Assembly: GCA_003232175.1 (NCBI GenBank)
Contig: QILX01000058.1
Coordinates: 1-5,034 of the forward strand
Reading direction: 5' to 3'
Origin: Hyphomicrobiales bacterium
Lineage (GTDB): Bacteria; Pseudomonadota; Alphaproteobacteria; Rhizobiales; SZUA-8
DNA: 5,034 nt
A model generated the notes under the pieces. That model had not been told where the DNA came from and searched no databases. It saw nothing but the letters and a program-made list of their open reading frames with translations. This document shows, piece after piece, positions 1 through 5,034 of this stretch. A program made the position numbers and the translations under genes. Numbering within the stretch: position 1 is the first letter of the stretch; each line of letters begins with the position of its first letter.

Positions 1-778
1 ACCAGCGGCCAGGCAGCGTTTCCGATGCGGTTTCGGCCCTAAACTCCGCCGATGACGGTGTTATCGTCGCCGGCGGCATGACCCTGATCCCGACCCTGAA
101 GATGCGGCTGGCCCAGCCCACCGATGCGATCGATCTTGGCGGCATTGGCGATCTGGTCGGCATAGCGCGGGAAGGTAATGCCATTGTCATCAAGGCGATG
201 ACAACCCATGGGGCGGTTGCCGCGTCGGGGGATGTCAAGTCGGCCATTCCGGCATTGGCGGATCTGGCGGAAGGCATCGGTGACCCGCAGGTGCGCAACC
301 GGGGCACCATTGGCGGCTCGATTGCCAACAATGACCCTACGGCGGACTACCCCGCGGCGCTTGTCGCCCTTGCACCGTCACCACCAACACCGGCTCATAT
401 GCCGCCGATGACTATTTTACCGGCATGTTTGAAACCGCGCTGGACGAAGGCGAGATCATTACCTCGGTGTCGTTCCCGATCCCGGAAAAGGCGGCGTACG
501 CCAAATTCCCCAACCCGGCATCGCGCTACGCCATGGTCGGCGTGTTTGTCGCCAAGGGCGGCGGCGGCACCCGGGTCGCGGTGACTGGAGCCGGCTCGGG
601 CGTGTTTCGCCAGTCGGACATGGAGGCAGCTTTGGCATCGGACTTTTCTTCAGGTGCCATCGCCAATGTCGCCCAGTCCGCCGCTGATCTGAATGCCGAC
701 ATTCACGGCAGCGCCGAATACCGCGCCCACCTTGTCGGCGTCATGGCGCGCCGGGCGGTAGATGCGGCGAATGGCTGA
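1..778 (+). pseudogene. coxM: CoxM-like FAD-binding medium subunit of a CODH/xanthine dehydrogenase-family enzyme; 5' partial, frameshifted
   Basis: This is the medium subunit, which binds FAD and passes electrons from the iron-sulfur subunit to the acceptor. The reading frame enters at base 3. The first visible residues (QRPGSVSDAV) match the usual position about 7 residues after the start, so the true start probably lies some 20 bases upstream of the window. Two FAD-binding signatures are visible: AGGMTLIPTLKMRLAQP, and GDPQVRNRGTIGGSIANND followed by PTADYPAAL. The frame then breaks near 369-374. Family sequence resumes one frame over as TVTTNTGSYAADDYFTGMF and continues through the C-terminal flavoprotein domain (FPNPASRYAMVGVFVAK) to TGA at 776-778. 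After the break the original frame gives only Pro/Arg-rich shadow sequence to 584. Joined, the two parts make about 260 residues, near full length. The conserved L-x-A-T spacing suggests 4 bases are missing (1 is the minimum). Both halves look well conserved, so a sequencing or assembly error is as plausible as a real or recent mutation. No slippery heptamer is present that would suggest programmed frameshifting. Confidence -1.
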
Positions 779-804
779 CGGCACCTGGTTCAGGATTTGA
801 CAAT

Positions 805-838
805 GAGGCGCGGCGGGCAACTGCCGCGTCTTTGTTTT
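805..838 (+). terminator. Probable Rho-independent terminator after coxM
   Basis: The arm at 806-814 (AGGCGCGGC) pairs with 823-831 (GCCGCGTCT), giving 9 pairs including one G-T wobble, around an 8-base loop. A T-rich run (TTGTTTT, 832-838) follows. It starts 27 bases after the coxM stop codon, the usual position for an intrinsic terminator. The T-run is interrupted by one G, so termination could be partial. It could instead act as an attenuator before the downstream genes. Confidence -1.
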
Positions 839-855
839 GGGTGGGGAAGGGCGTA

Positions 856-884
856 TTGAAGAACGGATTGCGCGTTCATGTAAT
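856..884 (+). promoter_or_regulatory. Candidate sigma70-type promoter for coxD and downstream genes
   Basis: TTGAAG at 856-861 matches the TTGACA -35 consensus at 4 of 6 positions (TTGA). TGTAAT at 879-884 matches the TATAAT -10 consensus at 5 of 6. The spacer is exactly 17 bases. Transcription would start near 891, giving a leader of about 40 bases before the ATG at 932. It lies directly after the terminator-like hairpin, as expected if coxD begins a new transcription unit. Promoter matches of this quality also occur by chance, so the call rests on position as well as sequence. Confidence -1.
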
Positions 885-931
885 TCAAGTCTTTGATAAA
901 GATTGCCACTTCTTTGAAAGACCACAGCTCT

Positions 932-1861
932 ATGCCTGATCCCATAAATTCCAAAGCCAGTCCTGACACCATCGAAGCGGTGCAAAAGCTGCTGGCAGAT
1001 GAGCGCTATGTCGCCGACCGGTCGCTCGCCACCGTGCTGTTCCTTGGTCTGCGCATGGGCCGCCCGCTTTTCCTTGAGGGTGAAGCCGGCGTCGGCAAGA
1101 CCGAGATCGCCAAGGTGCTGGCCTCAGGGCTCGGCCGCCGTCTGGTGCGGCTTCAGTGTTATGAGGGCCTCGATGTCGCCTCGGCGGTTTATGAGTGGAA
1201 TTATACCGCCCAGATGGTGGAAATCCGCATTGCCGAGGCCGAGGGTATGGCGGACAGGGGGAAAATTGAAGCCGGTGTTTTCTCCGAACGTTTCCTGATC
1301 AAGCGACCCTTGTTGCAGGCGCTGGAGCCAGATCCTGGCGGTGCGCCGGTGCTTCTCATTGATGAACTTGACCGGGCCGATGAGGCGTTTGAGGCTTTCC
1401 TGCTTGAAGTTCTGTCTGATTTTCAGGTCACCATCCCCGAGCTTGGCACCATCAAGGCGCCGGAGCCGCCAATCGTCATCATAACGTCCAACCGCACCCG
1501 CGAAATTCACGACGCCATCAAGCGGCGTTGTCTGTATCATTGGGTCGACTACCCCGATGCCACCCGCGAGCGTGCCATTTTAAGCGCCAAGGTGCCCGGC
1601 GCGCCGGAGCGGTTGGCGTCCCAGGTGGTGGCTTTTGTCCAACGCCTTCGCGAGGAGGATCTGTTCAAGCTGCCCGGCGTTGCCGAAACCCTGGACTGGG
1701 CCCAGGCCCTCATAGAACTTGATGCGGTGGCTCTTGATCCCGATATCATTGATGACACGCTTGGCGTGCTGCTCAAATACCAGGACGATATCCAGCGCAT
1801 CGAAGGCAGCGAGGCCAAGCGCCTCCTGGACGATGTGAAACGGGAATTGAAAGATGCCTGA
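932..1861 (+). CDS. coxD: CoxD-like MoxR-family AAA+ ATPase, CODH maturation
   Basis: This is a cytoplasmic AAA+ ATPase of the MoxR class, 309 residues, typical for the family. CoxD of aerobic CO oxidisers is known to act in maturation of the Mo/Cu/S active site of CODH, probably by ATP-driven remodelling of the apoenzyme together with CoxE. Visible motifs are Walker A GEAGVGKT (residues 50-57), Walker B LLIDELDR (141-148), sensor 1 ITSN (184-187) and a conserved KRRC stretch (197-200) where the arginine finger is expected. Blocks such as LQCYEGLDVASAVYEWNY and FSERFLIKRPLLQALEPD are characteristic of the CoxD subgroup. The frame stays open up to a TTG at 893, but that start has no ribosome binding site and sits at the predicted transcription start, so the ATG at 932 is preferred. 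The Shine-Dalgarno there is weak (GAAAG, 916-920). The gene follows its own candidate promoter and precedes the CoxE-like partner, from which a large palindrome separates it. All catalytic motifs are intact. Confidence -1.
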   Translation: MPDPINSKASPDTIEAVQKLLADERYVADRSLATVLFLGLRMGRPLFLEGEAGVGKTEIAKVLASGLGRRLVRLQCYEGLDVASAVYEWNYTAQMVEIRIAEAEGMADRGKIEAGVFSERFLIKRPLLQALEPDPGGAPVLLIDELDRADEAFEAFLLEVLSDFQVTIPELGTIKAPEPPIVIITSNRTREIHDAIKRRCLYHWVDYPDATRERAILSAKVPGAPERLASQVVAFVQRLREEDLFKLPGVAETLDWAQALIELDAVALDPDIIDDTLGVLLKYQDDIQRIEGSEAKRLLDDVKRELKDA

Positions 1862-1866
1862 CGGCG

Positions 1867-1980
1867 TTTTTGTTGATTAAGGAAGCCTGTGCCATCCCGC
1901 TCCCCCACCCGGCCACCCCATAGATTGTATCCTGGGGGTGGCCGGGTGGGGGAGCGGGATGGCTACCTAATCAACAAAAA
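1867..1980. repeat. 114-bp interrupted palindrome between coxD and coxE (possible MITE or intergenic palindromic element)
   Basis: The outer arms are a perfect 13-bp inverted repeat: TTTTTGTTGATTA at 1867-1879 and TAATCAACAAAAA at 1968-1980. Inside is a perfect 29-bp inverted repeat, 1891-1919 (C-rich, starting GCCATCCCGC) against 1935-1963 (G-rich, ending GCGGGATGGC), with a 15-base loop at 1920-1934. The arms are joined by unequal linkers of 11 and 4 bases. The element fills most of the 159-base gap and starts 5 bases after the coxD stop codon. On either strand it begins with T's and ends with A's, so it lacks the trailing T-run of an intrinsic terminator. There is no coding capacity and no clear flanking direct repeat. 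Terminal inverted repeats plus small size fit a MITE-like or dispersed palindromic element, and a local mRNA-processing or stability hairpin is the main alternative. The structure is seen directly; its origin and role are inferred. Confidence -1.
1934..1958 (+). other. G-quadruplex-capable motif in the right palindrome arm
   Basis: Four G-runs of three or more (1934-1938, 1944-1946, 1948-1952, 1956-1958) are separated by loops of 5, 1 and 3 bases, which satisfies the usual G3+N1-7 quadruplex pattern. Because the left arm is its inverted copy, the - strand at 1891-1919 carries essentially the same run pattern. In RNA or single-stranded DNA the quadruplex would compete with the 29-bp hairpin. 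This is a sequence-pattern call only. Confidence -1.
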
Positions 1981-2020
1981 GACTCTTGAGCGCGCCGGTG
2001 CCGGCGAAATGGAATACTGA

Positions 2021-3241
2021 ATGTTGCAAACAGGCGGAAATGACGACCCCAACAGGCCAAAGGGGCGGATTGCCGAGAACATCATGCACTTTGGCCGTGT
2101 GTTGAGGGCGGCTGGATTGCCATGCGGCACCGGCTCGGTGCTCAAAGCCATCGAGGCGGTCGAAGCGGTTGGGCTGGGCGACCGTGAGGACCTTTACTGG
2201 ACCCTCCATGCCGCCTTCGTGACCTCACACGAGCAAAAACCGGTGTTCGATCAGGCCTTCCATATTTTCTGGCGCAATCCAAAACTTCTGGAGCGCGTCA
2301 CCTCTCTGGTGCTGCCGCAGATCAACATGCCGCCGGACGAAAACAAACCCGCTCCCGGCGCCGCCCGCATCGCCGAAGCCATGGCCAAAAAGCCAGGCAA
2401 CCGGCCAGAACCCAAGGAAGAAGAGGACGTCGAAGTCGATTTCCGCTTCACCTTTTCTGAAACAGAAAAGTTGCAGGACAAGGATTTCGAGCAGATGACC
2501 GCGAGCGAGCTTGCCGCAGCACGTGATGCCTTGCGTCATCTGGCCCTGCCGCTGGCCGAAGTCCAGACCCGCCGTTTCATCGCCACCGAGCGCGGCTCCG
2601 CCATCGATATGCGCCGCTCATTGCGCGCCACCATGCGCATGGGCGGTTCCGTGATCGCCCTGAAACACCGCAAGCGCCAACGCAAGCCCCCGCCGCTGGT
2701 GATCATCGCCGATATTTCCGGCTCCATGGGCCAGTATACGCGCCTGTTTCTCCACTTCGTCCACGGGGTGATGCTGGGGCGTCGCCGCACTCATGTATTT
2801 TTGTTCGGCACCAGACTAACCAATATCACCCGGCAACTTGCCGCCCGCGATGTCGACGAGGCATTGGAAAAGGTTACCGGCGCGGTAAAGGACTGGTCCG
2901 GCGGCACCCGCATCGCCACCAGTTTTGCCGAGTTCAACCGCGACTGGTCGCGGCGGGTTCTGGGGCAGGGCGCGGTGGTATTGCTGCTGACCGATGGCCT
3001 GGAGCGTGATCTTGACGGCTCGCTTGCCGGGGCGATGGACCGGCTGCACCGCTCCTGCCGGCGGCTGATCTGGCTCAACCCGCTTTTGCGTTATGATAAG
3101 TTCACCGCCAGGGCCGGCGGCATCAAGGCCATGTTGCCCCACGTCGATGACTTCCGGGCTGTCCACAATCTTGGCTCGATTGCTGATCTGGTCAAGGCGC
3201 TCGGTGCCCGGCCTGCGAAGTTGGCCAGGCGAGCTGCCTGA
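2021..3241 (+). CDS. coxE: CoxE-like von Willebrand factor A domain protein
   Basis: This cytoplasmic VWA protein of 406 residues is the partner normally encoded beside CoxD/MoxR ATPases. In CO oxidisers the CoxD-CoxE pair is implicated in assembling the CODH active site. The N-terminal part (about 15-105) is helical and carries the family block HFGRVLRAAGLPCGTG. A charged, low-complexity linker follows (about 105-140, PEPKEEEDVEVD). The VWA domain spans about 225-390 with a complete metal-ion-dependent adhesion site: DISGS (231-235), the Thr of WSGGT (296) and the Asp of LLLTDG (325). No signal peptide or membrane segment is visible. The ATG at 2021 is the first possible start, because an in-frame TGA (2018-2020) immediately precedes it. 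A weak GGA (2011-2013) could serve as ribosome binding site. The 159-base gap to coxD is unusually long for this pair and is filled by the palindrome. No convincing separate promoter is seen, so it is probably co-transcribed with coxD. Confidence -1.
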   Translation: MLQTGGNDDPNRPKGRIAENIMHFGRVLRAAGLPCGTGSVLKAIEAVEAVGLGDREDLYWTLHAAFVTSHEQKPVFDQAFHIFWRNPKLLERVTSLVLPQINMPPDENKPAPGAARIAEAMAKKPGNRPEPKEEEDVEVDFRFTFSETEKLQDKDFEQMTASELAAARDALRHLALPLAEVQTRRFIATERGSAIDMRRSLRATMRMGGSVIALKHRKRQRKPPPLVIIADISGSMGQYTRLFLHFVHGVMLGRRRTHVFLFGTRLTNITRQLAARDVDEALEKVTGAVKDWSGGTRIATSFAEFNRDWSRRVLGQGAVVLLLTDGLERDLDGSLAGAMDRLHRSCRRLIWLNPLLRYDKFTARAGGIKAMLPHVDDFRAVHNLGSIADLVKALGARPAKLARRAA

Positions 3242-3248
3242 GGGAGGG
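3240..3248 (+). promoter_or_regulatory. Strong Shine-Dalgarno that fixes the start of the XdhC N-terminal-domain gene
   Basis: The purine run GAGGGAGGG overlaps the coxE stop codon and ends 9 bases before the ATG at 3258. It supports that start over in-frame codons further upstream inside coxE, such as 3093. It is the best ribosome binding site in the window. Confidence -1.
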
Positions 3249-3257
3249 ATTGCAGAG

Positions 3258-3602
3258 ATGGACAACCCAAAAGAAGAACTGTTGGCGGTCGCCCGCGACT
3301 GGCTTGGTGAGGGCCGTCAGGTTGCCATTGCCACCGTGGTTGAAACCTGGGGGTCGGCACCCAGACCCGCGGGCAGCATATTGGTGATCGATGCCGACGG
3401 CAATTTCGAAGGCTCGGTGTCGGGGGGGTGCGTCGAGGCATCGGTGGTGACCGAGGCAGGAGGGGTCATCGCCGGTGGCCGGGCTAAATTGCTGGAGTTT
3501 GGCGTCGCTGACGAAACCGCCTGGGAAGTCGGGCTGGCTTGCGGTGGACGCATTGAAGTTTATGTCGAACCGGTGGTCGGAGCGGAGAGCGATGCGGGCT
3601 GA
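3258..3602 (+). CDS. XdhC/CoxI-family protein, N-terminal domain only
   Basis: This 114-residue protein consists of just the XdhC_CoxI domain, which in full-length XdhC is followed by a Rossmann domain. XdhC proteins are known to bind molybdenum cofactor and take part in its sulfuration and insertion into xanthine dehydrogenase-family enzymes; in CODH loci the homologues (CoxF/CoxI) serve active-site maturation. Family blocks are ATVVETWGSAPRPAGS (25-40), GSVSGGCVE (52-60) and FGVADETAWEVGLACGG (81-97). The conserved cysteines C58 and C95 are both present. It starts 16 bases after the coxE stop with a strong ribosome binding site, and its end overlaps the next gene by 11 bases. The gene is not a truncation artefact: it has a clean start and stop, and the complementary Rossmann half is encoded immediately downstream in another frame. 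The family assignment is firm, but whether it equals CoxF or CoxI is not resolved. Confidence -1.
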   Translation: MDNPKEELLAVARDWLGEGRQVAIATVVETWGSAPRPAGSILVIDADGNFEGSVSGGCVEASVVTEAGGVIAGGRAKLLEFGVADETAWEVGLACGGRIEVYVEPVVGAESDAG

Positions 3603-4284
3603 GCTTCTGCATCAGTTGATCGCTGACAGCAAAACCAGAGCCGCCGTTATCCGGGCGGTTAATCTGGCCACCGGCGAAGAACGGCTGATCTATCCTGGCG
3701 CTGCCGGTGAACCCGAAGCCATCGCGACAGCCGTCGCCGAGGCTTTTCGGGCCGATAAAAGTTCAACCGTAACAACCAAAGCGGGACCGCTGTTTCTCGG
3801 GGTGCAAAACCCACATCTACGCATGGTGGTGATCGGCGCGGTTCATATCGCCCAGGCGCTGGCGCCGATGGCCCAATTGGCGGGTTATGAGCTGCGCATT
3901 ATCGACCCGCGTGGCGCATTTGCGACCAGGGCGCGCTTTCCCCGAGCTGAAGTGATCAGCGACTGGCCCGAAGAGGCGCTGGCCGCCGCCCCGCCCGATG
4001 CAAGGACCGCCTTTGTCGCCCTGACCCATGATCCCAAAATCGATGATCCGGCGCTTCATATCGCACTTAAATCGGAATGTTTTTACATCGGCGCGCTGGG
4101 ATCGAAGAAAACCCGTGCCTCTCGCAACGAGCGGCTTGTGAAACGCGGGTTTTCCGATACCGATCTGGCCCGCATTCATGGCCCCATCGGGCTGGATATC
4201 GGCGCCCGCAGCCCGGCTGAAATCGCCATTGCGATCATGGCGCAGATTACTGGCATCTTGCGGCGCGGCCCGGAGCCAACATGA
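3592..4284 (+). CDS. XdhC-family protein, C-terminal Rossmann domain
   Basis: This 230-residue protein contains the C-terminal NAD(P)-binding-like Rossmann domain of the XdhC family, and presumably works with the domain encoded just upstream on molybdenum cofactor maturation. Residues 1-70 form a short region (AVIRAVNLATGEERLIYPG) without a recognisable motif. The Rossmann part starts near 78 with VVIGAVHIAQALAPMA, in which the usual glycine-rich loop reads GAVH. It is followed by IIDPR (103-107), ALTHDPKIDDPAL (143-155), FYIGALGSKKT (164-174) and HGPIGLDIGARSPAEIAIAI (196-215), all strong family signatures. The ATG at 3592 lies 11 bases inside the previous gene, with GGAG at 3579-3582 as a suitably spaced ribosome binding site. 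The frame stays open further upstream (to 3475), but that part only shadows the N-terminal-domain gene. The tight overlaps on both sides indicate translational coupling. Confidence -1.
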   Translation: MRAELLHQLIADSKTRAAVIRAVNLATGEERLIYPGAAGEPEAIATAVAEAFRADKSSTVTTKAGPLFLGVQNPHLRMVVIGAVHIAQALAPMAQLAGYELRIIDPRGAFATRARFPRAEVISDWPEEALAAAPPDARTAFVALTHDPKIDDPALHIALKSECFYIGALGSKKTRASRNERLVKRGFSDTDLARIHGPIGLDIGARSPAEIAIAIMAQITGILRRGPEPT

Positions 4285-5034
4285 AATTCGGTACTGTTAA
4301 ACTGGCCCAGGCCCAGGGCGCGATCCTTGCCCACTCGCAAATTGTGAAGACCGGCGGCAAAAGGCGCAAAATTCCAAAAGGATCGGTAATCAGCGCCGCC
4401 GATATCGAGGCGTTGGAGCTTGCGGGACTAACCTCAATCACCGTTGCGCGTCTTGACCCCGATGACATGAAAGAGGACGAGGCGGCGGCGCAAATTGCCA
4501 AAGCCGCCACCGGGCGCAATGTTGTCGCCAGGCCGGCCTTCACCGGTCGGGCCAATCTGGTGGCGGCGCACGCCGGAATTGTTCTGATCAACCAGGATAT
4601 TGTCAATAGTTTCAACGCCATAGACGAAAGCCTGACACTGGCGACATTGCGGCCCTTTGAGGCGGTGACAGAAGGGCAGATGCTGGCCACGGTCAAAGTT
4701 ATCCCCCTTGGCGCGCCATCAACGGCGGTGAATGCCGGTGTTGCGGTTCTAAAAGCCGGCGCGGCGGTGTCTGTCGCACCGTTTTTGTCTCGCAAAGTCG
4801 GACTGGTTTCAACGGAATTGCCAGGCCTGAAGACCAGCCTTTACGACAAAACCCGGCACGCGCTGGAGGCCAGGCTGCTCAAGTCCGGCTCAACGCTTTT
4901 AGCCGAACTGCGGGTGGCCCATGACCAGGCGGCGGTGGCGGAAGCACTTGCCGGTCTGATCGATGCCGGCGCTGATCTGCTGGTGGCGTTTTCCGCCTCC
5001 GCGGTGGTTGACCGCGCCGATGTGGTGCCCGGCG
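4281..5034 (+). CDS. Molybdopterin-binding protein (probable N-terminal part of a molybdopterin-binding/NTP transferase fusion), 3' partial
   Basis: The gene starts at an ATGA overlap with the previous stop codon, a hallmark of translational coupling. It stays open for 251 codons to the window edge. The N-terminal part (MKFGTVKLAQAQGAILAHS, then KGSVISAADIEALELAGLTS, residues 34-52) resembles the MoeA-like segment of molybdopterin-binding proteins often found in cox/xdh clusters. From about residue 172 a MoaB/Mog-type molybdopterin-binding fold begins: VGLVSTELPGLKTSLYDKT, then ADLLVAFSASAVVDRADVVPG. In that family the domain corresponds to molybdopterin recognition. In homologous alphaproteobacterial proteins it is commonly followed by a MobA-like nucleotidyltransferase domain, making a cofactor-modifying enzyme of roughly 530 residues. 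That half lies beyond the window, so the fusion is inferred. The position directly after the XdhC-type genes fits a role in building or modifying the cofactor (for example cytosine-dinucleotide attachment) for the hydroxylase. Confidence -1.
   Translation, partial: MKFGTVKLAQAQGAILAHSQIVKTGGKRRKIPKGSVISAADIEALELAGLTSITVARLDPDDMKEDEAAAQIAKAATGRNVVARPAFTGRANLVAAHAGIVLINQDIVNSFNAIDESLTLATLRPFEAVTEGQMLATVKVIPLGAPSTAVNAGVAVLKAGAAVSVAPFLSRKVGLVSTELPGLKTSLYDKTRHALEARLLKSGSTLLAELRVAHDQAAVAEALAGLIDAGADLLVAFSASAVVDRADVVPG

Noticed and set aside
366..380. Programmed ribosomal frameshift in coxM
   Set aside because: There is no slippery heptamer or following stimulatory structure, the family is not known to use frameshifting, and residues appear to be missing at the junction.
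893..931. Upstream TTG start for the CoxD-like ATPase, adding 13 residues
   Set aside because: It has no Shine-Dalgarno, the added residues do not resemble the family, and it would sit at the predicted transcription start. The ATG at 932 fits better.
1124..1540. 138-codon open frame on the - strand inside coxD
   Set aside because: It is fully antisense to the conserved AAA+ domain and has no recognisable motif or ribosome binding site.
1867..1980. Reading the large palindrome as a bidirectional intrinsic terminator
   Set aside because: On each strand the T-run precedes the stem and A's follow it, the opposite of what an intrinsic terminator needs.
3093..3257. 5' extension of the XdhC N-terminal-domain gene into coxE
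   Set aside because: The extension is out of frame with real coxE sequence and looks like shadow translation. The strong ribosome binding site supports ATG 3258.
2816..3265. 149-codon open frame on the - strand over the VWA domain
   Set aside because: It is a shadow of the conserved coxE coding sequence, with no family similarity.
4247..4795. 182-codon open frame on the - strand
   Set aside because: It lies antisense to a clearly homologous molybdopterin-binding gene, has Ala/Ser/Arg-rich composition typical of shadow frames in GC-rich DNA, and shows no family motif.
1..5034. CRISPR arrays, tRNA/rRNA genes, transposases or phage genes
   Set aside because: No spaced direct repeats, RNA-gene landmarks or mobile-element proteins were seen on either strand. 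The only repeat of note is the palindrome at 1867-1980.

Overview
The window holds the downstream part of an aerobic carbon monoxide dehydrogenase (CODH)-type molybdenum hydroxylase locus, with every gene on the + strand. Codon use is GC-rich, and the proteins resemble, from memory, cox accessory proteins of Alphaproteobacteria (Rhodospirillales or Rhizobiales type). That placement is an inference, because the window contains no taxonomic marker gene.

Layout: (1) 1-778 is the FAD-binding medium subunit (CoxM-like), cut at its start by the window edge and broken by a frameshift near 369-374. (2) 779-931 is a gap with a terminator-like hairpin (805-838) followed by a sigma70-like promoter (856-884), so the accessory genes may have their own transcript. 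(3) 932-1861 is a MoxR-type AAA+ ATPase (CoxD-like). (4) 1862-2020 is a gap filled mostly by a 114-bp interrupted palindrome with a perfect 29-bp inner stem. (5) 2021-3241 is a von Willebrand A protein (CoxE-like). (6) 3258-3602 and 3592-4284 are two overlapping genes that carry the N-terminal and C-terminal halves of the XdhC/CoxI family as separate polypeptides. (7) 4281 to the window end is a molybdopterin-binding protein, truncated by the edge.

The genes fit one task. The catalytic subunits (only part of M is visible) form a molybdenum hydroxylase. The CoxD ATPase and its VWA partner CoxE act as a chaperone pair that matures the active site. The XdhC-type proteins and the molybdopterin-binding protein supply and modify the molybdenum cofactor. 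The order M-D-E places the medium subunit last among the structural genes, as in S-L-M clusters often called form II CODH, rather than the M-S-L order of form I.

I see no wholly new system here. The items most worth a second look are the large palindrome between coxD and coxE, its G-quadruplex-capable arms, the coxM frameshift, and the split XdhC arrangement. There are no RNA genes, CRISPR arrays or recognisable transposase genes.
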